Assembly: GCA_036186865.1 (NCBI GenBank)
Contig: AP025047.1
Span: forward strand, 24,763,693 to 24,827,692
DNA: 64,000 bases
Direction of reading: 5' to 3'
Source of the DNA: Eustoma russellianum
Taxonomy: Eukaryota; Streptophyta; Magnoliopsida; Gentianales; Gentianaceae
This document shows, in pieces, positions 22,828 through 35,000 of this stretch (positions are counted from its first letter, which is position 1; every line of letters begins with the position of its first letter). The notes under the pieces were generated by a model that was given only the letters and a program-made list of their open reading frames with translations, was not told the origin of the DNA and ran no database searches. The position numbers were made by a program, and so were the translations under genes.

Positions 22828-24190
22828 TGTTGAGATATAAAATGTTTTGATAGTGTAAAGATGTTTTAGATGAGTTAAATTTACATTTGGGATTTGATGC
22901 AAAATGAGAAAAACACACTATGTTGGTTAAGGTTGGAACTTTACTGTCCAACATCGGTCTCTTTAAGTCTGGGACATTGATCGATCGAAGTGACTTGAGT
23001 CTCTCAGGGTGAGAATTCGATCGATCGATGCGGCAAAGGTTCAAAATCAGAACCTCTCTGTCAGACATCGAACCCTCAAGTTTGGGGATATCGATCGATC
23101 GATGTCACTTCAGTCTCTCCAAGAGAGACTTCGATCGATCGATTTTAGGGGGCTTCAAACCAGAAACTTTCTGGAAGACATCGGTCGCTCAGTCCAGAGG
23201 ATATCAATCGATCGATGTCACATCAGTCTCTCCAGGAGAGACTTCGATCGATTGATGTGCTGCAGGTTCAAAACTGAAAACTCTTTGTAGGACATCGATC
23301 TCTTAGCCCGGACACATCGATCGATCGATGTCCCCTAGAATTCTAATTTTTATGACCGTTGGAACAAAATCCAAGAGAGATTCATAGTGTTTTATCTTTC
23401 CAATCTTGCTCAAATTTCTTGTGGACTTTTCTCTAAACTAATACATGCTTCCTTGACTATTATATCCATGTCTAAGATTCTCTAGGATGGCTTTAGAGGA
23501 TCAAAAGTTCATAGAGTGGCTAAAGACTAATTGGACATTGTCTTGACATTTGATGGTGTTGAAGACATGGTAGAGGCTTCAAAAACGTAGTTAACATCTC
23601 CTATAAATAGAAGAAGCTCAGATGATGGCAAATACACACTTTCACCATCATTAAGCTTCATTCTTCATTGTTGTATATTTCGCTCATATGTGTAAAAGTG
23701 CTTAAAAATTGTGAAGCCTTTCTTTGTTCTTCATTGTTATATATTGAGAGATAGTGAGTCTAACACAAGAGGAACCATAAACATTTGATCTCTTGCTTGT
23801 GTTTAGACTAGTGAGAAAGTGTGGTCATCACTCTTCCTATAACCCACTGCGAGAAAGTTCTTGAGAAGAACTTTGTTGAAGTTGTGAGGTAGCAAGAAAT
23901 TGTTCTTGCTTATAGCTTGTTGTAGTTGCACAAAGGTGTGTTGTGCAAGATGCGGTTGTTGTCAGTGCTTACACTAAGTTGTTAGTGTAAGTATTGATGT
24001 TTTTGTTCTTATTAGCTTTAATACAAAGAGTATTTGTTAAAAATCTACTTTGACAACAAAGTGGTAGTGGAGTAGAATCATTTACTATTCGAACCACTCT
24101 AAATCCGGTGTACTCATTCATCATCTTTCATTTTTCATTCTTGCTTTGATTTTTGAAATTCCATTTGAGTTGAACCAAACAGACCTAACA
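22828..24190 (+). repeat. 3' LTR of element 5
   Basis: 1,363 bp, from TGTTGAGATATAAAATG to GACCTAACA. U3 contains a 113-114-bp tandem repeat with ATCGATCGAT palindromes at offset about 125-510. A TATA box (TATAAATAG, near 23604) follows. The end is defined by comparison with the LTRs of element 3. Confidence 0.85.
22951..23335 (+). repeat. 113-114-bp tandem repeat in U3 carrying ATCGATCGAT palindromes
   Basis: Units begin ACATCGg/a at 22951, 23065, 23178 and 23292, spaced 114, 113 and 114 bases; the last is partial. Each unit carries two palindromic blocks (for example at 23088 and 23129, then 23201 and 23242) separated by a cagtctctcc-agagagactt segment that can fold on itself. Confidence 0.8.
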
Positions 24191-27100
24191 ATTAAATGCG
24201 TATAATTCCAACTTAGCGTCTCTATAGTACCAATGTCCTAAATGAGGTGTATGTTTAATATACCTAAATATCTTTTTTCACCGCATTATAATAGGACACC
24301 TTAAGACAAGATTGAAACCTAGCACACATATACACACTGAACATTATATTTGGTCCAAATACGGTTAATTATAACAATGATCCAATCATAGATCTATATA
24401 GCGTGTCATCAAAAGGTTTTCTATTTTCATCCTTGTCTAATTTGGTATTAGCACTCATGTGAGTAGTTGATGGTTTCAACTCTTCAAGGCCAAACTTCTT
24501 AATCATATTATTTATATACTTAAGGTGGCTAATGTGAATTCCTCGAGGGGTTTGTTTGATTTGTAACCCTAAAAAGTAGTTCAGTTCTCCTACCATTGAC
24601 ATCTCAAATTCTGACTTCATACATTCTTCGAAGTCTTTTACTAGGATAAGATTAGTTGAACCAAAGATGATATCATCTACATAGATTTGAACTATTAGTA
24701 AGTCATTATCTTTTCTTTTAAGAAATAGTGTGTTCTCCATAGTCCCCCGTTGACAATTATTTGCAATAAAAAATTTTTAAATCTATCATACCAAGCTCTT
24801 GGAGCTTGTTTTACACCATATAAAGCTTTCTTATACTTATATACATGTTAGGGTATTTTGGTTCCTCGGGGGGGGGGTGTGTTTGACAAATACCTCTTTT
24901 TGGATGTATCCATTTAAAAAAGCACTCTTGATATCCATTTGGAAGAGTTTGATGCTGCTTAGACTTGCGATAGCAAGTAATCTAATCGCTTCTAGTCGTA
25001 CAACGGGTGTAAAAGTTTCTTCATAATCGATTCCTTCTTGTTGATTATAACCTTGTGCAACTAGCCTAGCCTTATTCCTTTTGATGTTTCCTTTTTCGTA
25101 CATTTTCTTCATAACTACCCATTTTTGTCCCTATGATGGATTTGTTTTTGGGTTTAGGAACTAAATCCCACACGTTGTTTCAGGTAAATTAGTTTAATTC
25201 CTCATGCATGGCATCTATCCGTAATATATCACCTAAGGCTTCCTTAACATTCTTAGATTCTAAGTGTGAGATTAAGCTATATCCTTTGGCTTGACTTATG
25301 TTTCTACGTGTTCTAACCCCATCACTCGGATCACCAACGGTCAACTCTATAGGGTGTTTGTGTTTATCTTTTATGTGCCACCAATTTATAGGTTGACTAG
25401 GTTCACCTTCATCTTGTTCAAATTTTTCATTAGTATGAACAATGTCATATACAATTGGAATATGTTGTAAGTTAGATGAATTATCTTCCAATTGCATAAT
25501 TTCTTGATTTACTCCACCTAAGGGTTCATACAAATCTTGTTCAAGGGGAATTAGTTCTAGATGATCACATACTGGCTCAAGTAATAAGTCATCATCAAAA
25601 AACATATTTTTCAATATTATTCTCTTGTTTCTGTTGAATTTTATCACTTGCTTGAAAATATGCATTCTTATTTAATTTCACATGTATGTAGTCAATTATT
25701 TTTCTAGATGCAGAATTATAACACCTATATGCTCTTGAGCTAGTTGAATATCCAACAAAAATACATTCAATAGACTATTGTTCAAATTTATCTAGATTAT
25801 CTTTAGTATTGAGTACAAAACATTTACATCCAAATGATAATCTACCTTAGGTTGTCTATTTTTCAATAACTCATAAGATGTGTTATTTAACATCTTTCTA
25901 ATAGAAAGCCTATTTATTATACAGTATGCACAACTAACATCTTCAGCCAATAATTATCTAGGCACTCTGTTTTCACATAACATAGTCCTAGCTATTTCTT
26001 GAATTGTTCTATTTTTACATTCAACAACTCCATTGAGTTGGGATTTTCTAGTTGGTGAGAATTCTTGTTTAATTCCATGTAATTCACAAAACTTGACTAT
26101 ATTTTTGTTTTTAAATTCTCCACCTCTATCGCTTTCTTTTAACATTTTCTTCGTAAAGATTTTCAAGCTGCTTAATAAGATTTTCGATTGCTGATGGAAC
26201 ATCGTCTTTGGTATGTTAAGAAAAATGTCCATATGTATCGTGAGTAATCATCTACTATGACACACACATAGTACCAAATAAGTCTAAGTGAAGTAATTCT
26301 AGTATGTGACTAGTACTCACTTCATGTTTTGGTTTTAACATTTCTTTTATATGTTTTCCTTTAATACAAGTTTCACATAGTTGAAAATAATCTAAGTTGA
26401 GCTTAAGCATTCCTTTAATTAGATTCTTCTTAGATAATTTTTCTATGGTTGAAATTCCTATATGGCCTAATCGTCTATGCTATAAGTTAATATCTAAGTC
26501 ATGTGATACTAAACACTTAATTTTAGCATCTAACATTTTATTTAGTTATAGTGTGTAAATGTTACCGTCCTTATTTTCTTTTAGCACAATTTCTCCCTTT
26601 TCATTTGTTATATCACAAGAAATAGGGAGAAAAGAAGCATGGTATCCACAATCAATAAGTTGGAAAATACTAAGTAAATTGTAAGAAAGATTACTTACTA
26701 ACAAAACATTTCTTATTTGAAATATGTCAGGGTCCCCAATAGTTTCTTTTCCAAGAATCTTTCCTTTGTTGTTGTCACCGAATGTCATTTTTCCTCCATT
26801 CTCTATTTGTTCCAGCTCGGTGAATAGTTTGGAGTTTCCTGTCTTATGCCTCGAACATCCGCTGTCTAAAGCCACTTGGTTGTTAGGTCTTTGGCTTTAT
26901 ATTCTTCTTGTATTTTTTCAATTTTCCTCGTTAGATACGAAGCATACTTGTGCTTCTTCATGCTCGGATTCTGAGTCAGAGGAGTCGCTCCACGTGCTAA
27001 CCTTCATTGACCTTTTGCCTTTCCTTGCCTTGGGCTCATTTGGCTTGAGTCTTTATGCCTTCTTATCCTTGACTTTTTATTATTATTGTTGTTATTTTTA

Positions 27101-28070
27101 TTTTTCTTTGTTAGACAATCATATGAAATGTGTCCTTTTTATCCATATTTGTAGCATTTTAATTCTTTATTATACCACTTGTCATTACTTTTATTTAAGT
27201 TAATTTTCCTAAGTTGAGAAGAAGACGACGAAGATCGTTGTCTATTCCTATTAGGCTGTTTAAAAAACTTTCTAAGTTTTCTACCTTCTAATGTTAAGTC
27301 ATCATCTAATTCACTATCGCGATTACTTTCATCATTATTATATAAGAAGATTCAGTTGTTTTGAAAGCAGTAGTCTTACCAGATGATTTTGATGACCCAG
27401 ACTTTCACTCGTTTAGTTTTACTTCGTACACTCTAAGTGAACCTATCAACTCGTCTATTTTAGTGATATACTTCTTTTCTTTAATTGCCGTTACCTTTGG
27501 ATCCGATTCATCGAGAAGGCTTTGCAGCACATTTTGACCCTTCTCGTTGTTGGTAAAAGATTTACCTAAAGCGTACAGTGAATTGAAGATGTTCGTAATT
27601 CTCAAATCCATAGATGTTACAGATTCGTTCGGCAACATTTTGAAAGACTCAAGTTCAGTCATAAGCATATTTATTATTGCCTCTTTTACACCACTAGTAC
27701 CTTCATGCTTTAATTCTAATGATTTTCACATATCGTGTGTATTAGTGCAATTTGACACATATCCTGCTTCATAAGCCGTAAGCCCGTTTAAGATTAATTG
27801 CATGGATTTAGCATTCATGAACATTCTTTTCTTATCTTTACTTGTCCATTCACTTTTATATTTTTCAACCTCTCGTGTTACCCTATTTACTTGTACAACC
27901 TTCATTGGTATGTATGACCCATCTTCAACTATATACCACAAATCAATGTCTATATCCATTAAGAATAGCCTCATTCTAAATTTCCAATGTACAAAATTAT
28001 TACTATCAAAAAGAGGAGGGCGTTGAATAGACATACCTTCCAACTCATCTTTGTGAGAAACTATGGCCAT
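24191..28070 (-). pseudogene. gag-pol of element 4, heavily decayed
   Basis: Gag starts MAIVSHKDELEGMSIQRPPLF at 28070 and breaks at 27726, continuing at 27405-27668. Protease has the DSGCSRH motif at about 26870. Integrase retains SDRGGEFKNKNI and VVECKNRTIQEIA (about 26000-26150). Reverse transcriptase is seen at 24837-25112 (IKSAFLNGYIQ) and 24369-24740 (YVDDIIFGSTN, ELNYFLGLQIKQ). Recognisable RNase H residues (ARFQS, KLELYAF) run with stops to 24191. It is clearly non-functional. Confidence 0.85.
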
Positions 28071-28190
28071 TGTAAAATTTACTATTTATTTGAGATAAGC
28101 AGGCTTCAATAAACTCTTGGGTAACCTTGTATTCTTAGAATGACATTAACCTAGCTTCTTAAAATGGTGTTAGTCTAGCTCTGAGACCAA
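24191..28190 (-). mobile_element. Internal region of Sirevirus-like element 4 (3' truncated)
   Basis: Minus-strand element with a primer site matching initiator tRNA-Met with one mismatch (TGGTCTCAGAGC, plus coordinates 28178-28189). Gag, protease, integrase and reverse transcriptase fragments follow toward lower coordinates. It stops at 24191 within RNase H, where the LTR end of element 5 begins; the 3' LTR and the rest of RNase H are absent. Its 5' LTR starts at 28195 and is split by element 3. Confidence 0.85.
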
Positions 28191-28194
28191 TTAT

Positions 28195-28218
28195 TGGACC
28201 GTAACACTTGCAATAAAC
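28195..28218 (-). repeat. 5' LTR of element 4, small left piece
   Basis: Starts directly beside the primer site (TGGACCGTAACAC on the plus strand) and is cut after 24 bases by element 3. It ends in the duplicated target TAAAC (28214-28218). Confidence 0.75.
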
Positions 28219-29619
28219 TGTTAGGTCCGAAACACACTCTAGAGGGGGAGGGGTGAATAGAGTGTTTGGTACTTTTTGCGGATTTTCTTGTTTGGCTCAA
28301 CTCAAAAGAAATTCAAAATCAAAGCAAGAATGGGAGGTGAGAAGCAATGAATGAATACACCGGATGTAGAGTGGTTCAAATTGTAAATGATTCTACTCCA
28401 CTATCACTTTTTTGCCAAAGTGGATTTTCAACAACTACTCTTCTTATTAGAGACAATAAGAACAACTACAATAACACTTACACTAACACCTTAGTATAAG
28501 CAACAACAACAACAACTTCTTGCACAAAATACACTTGTGCAGCTACAGCAACTACAGCTCTATCAAGAACAACTTCTTGCTACCTCACAACTTCAACAAA
28601 GTTCCCTCAAGAACTTTCTCACGGTGGGTTGAAGAAAATAGTAAGGTTCACACTTTCTCACTAGTCTAAGCACTAGCAAGAGATCAAATATTTATGATTC
28701 CTCTTATGCTAGGCTCCCTATCTCTCAATATACAACAATGAAGAACAGTGAAAAGCTTAACAAGCTTTAAGCAATTTTACAAATGTGAGAGAACTATACA
28801 ACAATGAATAATGAAACTAGATGATGGTGAGAATGTGTATTTGCCTCATCCAAGCTTCTCCCATTTATAGCTGAAGTTTACCATGTTTTTGAGGTCTCCA
28901 CCATGTCTTCAACTACACCAAATGTCAAGATAATGCCCAAATAGTCTTTAGCCACCCTATGAAGTGATTTGATCCTCAATAGCCATCCTAGGATTGTTTA
29001 GACATGGATATAATAGTCAAGGAATCATATAGTATGTTGGAGTAAAGTCTACAAGAAATTTGAGCAAGATTGGATAGAGAAAATACCATGAATCTCCCTT
29101 GGATTTTGTTCCAACGTTCAAAAACTTTTGAATTCTAGGGGACATCTATCAATCGAAGTGCCTGGGGTGAGAGATCGATGTCCTCCAGAAACTTTGCAGT
29201 TTTTGAAACTGTTGACAACGATCGATCGAAGTCCCCCTAGGAGAGACTGATGTCACTTCGATCGATCGATGTCCCCTGGACTGAGAGATCGATGTTGGAC
29301 AGAAAGTATTCTGCCTGACATCGATCGATCCTAGTCTCCCTGGGGAGAGACTGAAGTAACATCGATCGATCGATGTTCTCAGGTTGAGAAATCGATGTTG
29401 GACAGAAAGGTTTATTCCTAACATCGATCGATCGAAGTCAGAAGCTGAAGTACATCCATCGATCGATGTCCCCAGTCTGAGAGATCAATGTTAGACAATG
29501 AGTTCCAATCTCAACCATTTTTGACATAGTGTAATTTTCTCATCTTGCATCAAGTCTCAAGCATAAATTTAACTTAGTTAAAACATCTTTTCATCATCAA
29601 AACAATTTATATCTTAACA
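28219..29619 (-). repeat. 3' LTR of element 3
   Basis: Direct repeat of 36866-38267. The palindrome array lies at about 29140-29480, offset 140-480 from the LTR start at 29619. A TATA box (TATAAATGG on the minus strand) is near 28862-28870. Array and TATA box keep the same order as in element 5. Confidence 0.92.
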
Positions 29620-29633
29620 ATCTCTCCCTTTTT

Positions 29634-30215
29634 GATGATTTCAAAACCATGATTCAAAAGATGTTTTTACTTGATACATTTACATCTAAACTTGATATTT
29701 TACAACTTCCCCTTAGTTCATGCTCCCTCATCATATGAACACATCAAAAACTCCCCCTCAACATGTAATCTACCAAAAAATCAATAAATATGATGTCAAT
29801 ACCTATGTTATGCAAAACANNNNNNNNNNGATGTCAATACCTATGTTATGCAAAACACCAAGGCTTAAGCCATTAACAAACTAAACCATGCCAAACTTTA
29901 TGTAATACACTAAAACTTAAACCATCAACATATCAAGACAACTTAATCAATACCAACATATCAAGAAGGCAACTTTAACCAACATATCAAGACACAAAAT
30001 CTTAAACCATCAATACCAACATATCAAGACAGCTTAAATCAACACCAACTTCTCCCCCTTTCTGAAAACATCAAAAAAAATATAAGAGACATGAAAATAG
30101 AGAATTGAAATATCATTAAGAAAATAAGAAGTTCATGAGATACATGAGTAATCTCAACTTCTAAGCTATTTTTATAGCTACGGGGTAATAGGAAGCATAT
30201 GAGAACTAATCTTCA
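29634..30215 (-). other. Non-coding tail of element 3 between extra ORF and 3' LTR
   Basis: AT-rich stretch with repeated words (catatcaagaca, aaaccatcaa). It contains a 10-N gap at 29820-29829. The corresponding region in element 5 (22223-22827) is likewise non-coding and has repeated gcatgcttgct words. Confidence 0.7.
29820..29829. other. Assembly gap (10 N) flanked by identical 28-bp sequence
   Basis: The 28 bases before the gap (29792-29819, starting gatgtcaatacc) are repeated exactly after it (29830-29857). This is what an unmerged contig overlap looks like. Probably nothing is missing here and 38 bases are surplus. Confidence 0.85.
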
Positions 30216-31645
30216 TCAGAAGAGAAACATAATCCTGAGAGGGCCGTCTTGAGCTTTGACTTCAATTTTTGGTACTTGGTCTTTTGTGCATTCAGCTCCA
30301 TTTCTAAAGTCTTGACCCTCTTGTAAGATTTGAGTTTTTTTTTCCAAGTCATCAATGCGCACTGCTTCCTTGGTTAAGTCCTCCCCCCATTGACCAAGTG
30401 TACGGTTGATTTTCTCGATTTCGACCTCCGCATCGAACTCCTCCTTTGAATCACTTGCTTCCACCATTGGATCTTTGCCTTTGTCCGCTTTGGAGGTTGA
30501 GTTTAGTTGTGTTTGAGGGTGAGACGAGGTTTGAGTGGGAGGTTCAGTGGGTGATGGTGGAGGAATGGGTCCTTCGGGTGGAACATCTTCAGCTTCTTAT
30601 TCTTCTTGGTCATGTTGACCACCCCGCCTCTATGCCTCTTTTTGGGACTTATGTATTTGTTGGATGTTTGCATTGGTGTAATAATCCTTGTTGGATATCT
30701 GTTCAGTGTATTTCTCATCCAACTCTACATTAGCCTTTTTGAGCAATTTATAGATGAGATTGCTATATGGAAGTGCTTTGGATTTCTTTGTTACGGTTTC
30801 CATCATATTGGCAAACACAATTTCTCTAAAGTTCACACTCTCCTTCATAGCAATATGGTAGGCAATGTAAAAATCTAAGTTGCTCGGGAGTTTAGCCGAT
30901 TTATCATTGACAGAAAAAGTGACAATGGCAAGCAACACTCTATACACCAAAGGCATGTCATTTGTGTTTTTGGTGGGGTGAAATCCAAAAAATGTTTTGA
31001 CCTCATCCTCAGAGATTTGGTACTTATAGGTATCCCACCTCCAGGGGTCAAAGTCTTCCCAACCCTCATCAGGAACTTCAAGCAATTCATTGATGGTCTT
31101 AGAAGTAAACATCAACAACTGACCCTCTATTATTGAATTTAAAGCATAAGGCACTCCATTTCTGTAGTCTACCCACATATTGACATAAAACATTCTAGTG
31201 TATCGGGTAGACCTATTGGTCATTTGAGAGACCTCCCAAACAGGTCTCCATTGTTGATTATCAAACCAATCAATGATTGATTTTTATTCCTCATTGCTCA
31301 AAATGTCCTCAATTTTGAGCAATTTCAGTGGAATGGTAGACCTCTTCTTGTTCTCCCATTCAATAAATAGCAGTTGGGCTCTAAGAGAAATGTATGCAAA
31401 TTTACCTGTGCCCGTAGGCTTTTTCAAGGCATCCTTGTATTCCCCAGATTTGAGCCATGGAAAGTTGTTTAGAGTGAGCCTCCATTTGTCTCACTCAACA
31501 TGGCTTCATGAGAGGAAATGACCTTCTTCCTCAACCCATGCGTCCTAGACACTGTTGGCACTTGAGGATGTGATTGTTGTGGCTCACTTGCTTCTTCCTG
31601 AGAGGTTCTTTGCCTTTTTGCTGGGTTTTTCGATTTTGGTTCCAT
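30216..31645 (-). pseudogene. Extra ORF of element 3 downstream of pol
   Basis: Start codon at 31645 opens MEPKSKNPAKRQRTSQEEAS, a basic, possibly nuclear-targeting start. A frameshift near 31470 is needed to join SGEYKDALKKPTGTGKF and the central part MWVDYRNGVPYALNSI, DPWRWDTYKYQISEDEVKTF and SAKLPSNLDFYIAY. A stop follows QIHKSQKEA near 30629. The same frame then continues with proline-rich and acidic segments and a coiled coil (INRTLGQWGEDLTKEAVRID). No signal peptide or clear membrane segments are visible, so it does not look like a typical envelope glycoprotein. It resembles the putative plant transposon protein domain. Its role is unknown. A related, truncated copy is in element 5. Confidence 0.75.
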
Positions 31646-32014
31646 TAGAGGGTTCGGGTACGAAAATTTTCAGAAAGGTTGATAAAAGTTTTGAAGTTTG
31701 TAGAGAGATGGATGAATGTTGAAAAAAATGGTTTTTGTAGGAAGAATTGGAAGTTAATATGTCGAATTTTTGGTGATTTTGGAAGAGAAGAGGGGTTAGG
31801 GTTCGTAATTGGGAATGAGAAAATGAAGAGAATCTGAGTTTTGAAGGTTTTAATAACCCTGTCTGTGTCGACATCGATCGATCGATGTCTGGGACTTCGA
31901 TCGATCGATGTCCTAGACATAGATCGATCGATGTCTGTTTTATATCAGTCTCTCAGACTGCCACATTGATCGATCGATGTCTTCTTAATCTGCCTTTTTG
32001 ACCATTTTTACCCT
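31646..32014 (-). promoter_or_regulatory. Candidate internal promoter and leader of the element 3 extra ORF
   Basis: Read 5' to 3' on the minus strand, the region between the pol stop and the ORF start holds four ATCGATCGAT-type blocks (31982 to 31870). These are followed by a TATA-like TATTAAAA (31855-31848), a telo-box AACCCTAA (31803-31796), a CT-rich leader resembling a plant mRNA 5' UTR, and the ATG at 31645. The order array, TATA box, leader, ORF repeats that of the LTR promoter. This is inference from sequence order; no transcript data were available. Confidence 0.5.
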
Positions 32015-35000
32015 CTAACCAATGTTTATCATCCCTAATCTTGCTCTAATTGATTCGAATGTCTTAGTGGGAAGGGATTTAGTAAAGATATCCGCTAGTT
32101 GGTCATTGGTTGGAACAAATTCAATGCATACTAATCCTTTTTGAATGCAATCCCTTATGAAGTGATGCCTCACTTCTATATGTTTTGTCCTACTATGGTG
32201 AACCAGATTTTGTGCTATACTTATGGCTGAAGTGTTGTCACATAAGATGGGAACTTTATCAAACTTAACATTGTAATCATTTAAGGTGTTGATCATCCAA
32301 AGTAGTTGTGCACAACACGAAGCGGCCGATACATATTCAAATTCTGCCGTTGAAAGTGACACACTATTTTGTTTCTTGGAGAACCAAGAAACTAAGCAAT
32401 CTCCAAGGAATTGGCAAGTCCCGGAGGTGTTTTTTCTATCAACAAGATTTCGGCATAGTCGGAGTCACTATACCCTCTTAAATCAAAAGAACTATTTTTG
32501 AGATAAAACAATCCAAAGTTCAAGGTTCCTTTCAAATATCTAAATATACGTTTAATGGCAACTAGATGCGATTCCTTAAGCATACTTTGAAATCTAGCAC
32601 ATAAGCACACATCATGCAAAATATCCGGTCTACTAACGGTCAAATAAAGTAAACTACCAATCATACCCCTATATTTGGTTACCTCAACCGGCTTTCCTTT
32701 TTCATCTTTGTCAAGCTTTATACTTGTGCTCATTGGTGTGCTCACACTTCTTCCATCCTCAAACTTGTACTTCTTGAGTAAATCCTTTGTATACTTTGCT
32801 TGAGATATGTACACTCCATCTTGAGTTTGCTTGATTTGAAGACCAAGAAAGTAGTTGAGTTCACCTATCATGCTCATTTCAAATTCTCCTTCCATCAATT
32901 TAGCAAAGTGCTCACAAAGAGAATTATTAGTAGCACCAAGTATAATATCATCCACATAAATTTGAACAAGCAATTGATGGTTTTCTTGTTCTCTAATAAA
33001 AAGAGTAGTGTCGAATTTTCCTCTTGAAAACTCATTTTCAAGAAGAAAGTTACTTAATCTATCATACCATGCCCAAGGAGCTTGTTTAAGTCTATAAATG
33101 GCCTTTCTTAGTTTAAACACATGATTTGGATAATCATATTTTCAAACCCCGGAGGTTGAGCTACATACACCTCTTCTTAAATTATTCCATTCAAGAATGC
33201 GGATTTCACATCCATTTGATATAGTTTGAAATATTTATAGCATGTATATGCTAATAGCATCCTAATAGCTTCTAACCTAGCTACGGGGGCAAAGGTCTCA
33301 TCATAGTCCATGCCTTCCTCTTGTCTATATCCTTGAGCTACTAACCTAGCCTTGTTTCTAGTGATTTTTTATCATCTATTTTGTTTCTAAATACCCATTT
33401 AGTGCCAATTACGGAATGATCACTAGGTTTAGCTACTAATTTCCAAACATCACCCCTTTTAAATTGATTTAGTTCTTCTTGCATGACTAATACCCAATCT
33501 TCATCACTTATAGCCTCTTTTATATTTTTAGGCTCAACTTGTGAAATGAAGGCATTTTCATTAAATTTCCTCCTAGTCATTATGCCTTGACTAGCTTCAC
33601 CTAATATTAATTCTTTAGGATGATCTTTCCTATACTTATATGAATCCGGTAAATTTGAGGTATCTCCTTCTACTTCTTCATTTTCAACCTTAGGTTCAAG
33701 GGGATCAATCCTAAGGTCAATGACAATATTACCTTTTGGATTGTCAAATTTTTCTATATGACTTACTTCAATTATTTCATCATCATCATCATTAGTATTT
33801 GGTTCATCCTCAATGAGTTCACTAAACTTGACATGAATTGATTCTTCAACTTTCATGCTCCTTTTATTATATACCCTCAATGCCTTGCTATTTTGAGCAT
33901 ATCCCATAAGGATTCCTTCATCCGCTTTGAAATCGAGTTTATCTAAGTTATCTTTTGTGTTAAGTATAAAACACTTACAACCAAATACCTTGAAATAACC
34001 AATATTTGGTACTCTACCTTTCCAAAGCTCATAAGGAGTCTTTTGAGAGATGGTATCAAATAAACTCTATTGATCACATGACAAGCAGTGTTTACCACTT
34101 CGGCTGAAAAATACTTGGGTAGCTCAAATTCATTTAGCATGGCTCTACTCATTTTTTGAAGTGTTTTTTTTTTCTTTCCGCAACACCAGTTTGTTGAGGA
34201 GTTCTTGGAGTCGAGAAATTGTGCCCATACCCTTTGGATACACAAAATTCTTGAAACTCTCCATCAAACTCACCACCTCTATCACTTCTAATTTCCTTAA
34301 TTGTGTCTACTCTTTGCTTTTCTAGTCTCCTACAAAACTTTATAAACTCTTGGCATGCATCGTTCTTTTTAGCTAAGAACATTACCCAAGTGTACCTAGA
34401 AAAGTCATCTACCACCACAAAGGTGTAATTTTTTTCACCTAGACTTGCTGTACCAATATCCCTATAGAAATCCGTATGAAGTAATTGTAGGGTTTTGGTG
34501 GTGGAGATTTCACTTTTGGGCTTGAAGCTTGTTTTAACAAGCTTTGCATTTTGACAAGCGCTACATAAGCCATGGTTTTCAAAATTCAATTTTGGAAGAC
34601 CTTGGACCTTTTCATTTCTGCAAATCTCTTTGAAAATTTTAAAACTAATATGTCCAAGCCGTTTATACCATAGTTGAGTCAAATCATTTTTGGCAACTAG
34701 GCAAGAAACATTTTGTGATATCAAATCATGTGTGCTAAATTTGTAAACATCATTTTTTCTTATAGCCTCAAAAACAATCTTATCGTTCTTTTTCACAATG
34801 CATTTTCTCTTCACAAATTCAACTTGAAAATTAGCATCACATAGTTGGCTAACACTTATCAAATTATATTTAAGCCCTTCTACATATAGTACATTATTAA
34901 TAGTAAAAGAAGAGTTACCAATTTCTCCATGTCCAAGGATTTTAGCTCTCCCATTGTCAAAATGCACCGTTCTACCATCTTGGAGTTTGAGCTTGGTGAA

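Larger units (their letters stand above)
21440..24190 (+). mobile_element. 3' part of a Sirevirus-like element, element 5
   Basis: Contains the downstream extra ORF, a non-coding tail, a polypurine tract (AAAAAGGGGAGAT, 22815-22827) and a complete 3' LTR. The 5' LTR, gag and pol are missing; homology to element 3 starts near 21440. The right end abuts element 4 inside its RNase H region at 24190/24191. It belongs to the same broad family as element 3 by the extra ORF and LTR start (TGTTgAGATATAAA against TGTTaAGATATAAA). Confidence 0.85.

Noticed and set aside
23009..23290. Open frames rich in SIDRCHxSLS and SIDVTS repeats (also at 29149, 37748, 37834, 15148)
   Set aside because: They are by-products of ATCGATCG repeats translated in several frames and occur on either strand of the LTR arrays.
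22951..23335. Regular repeats that could suggest a CRISPR array
   Set aside because: The sequence is a plant LTR, spacers are not unique in the CRISPR sense, and units of about 114 bp are too long. The repeats belong to U3.
28178..28189. tRNA-like match that might be read as a tRNA gene fragment
   Set aside because: It is a 12-base primer-binding site next to an LTR, not a tRNA gene.
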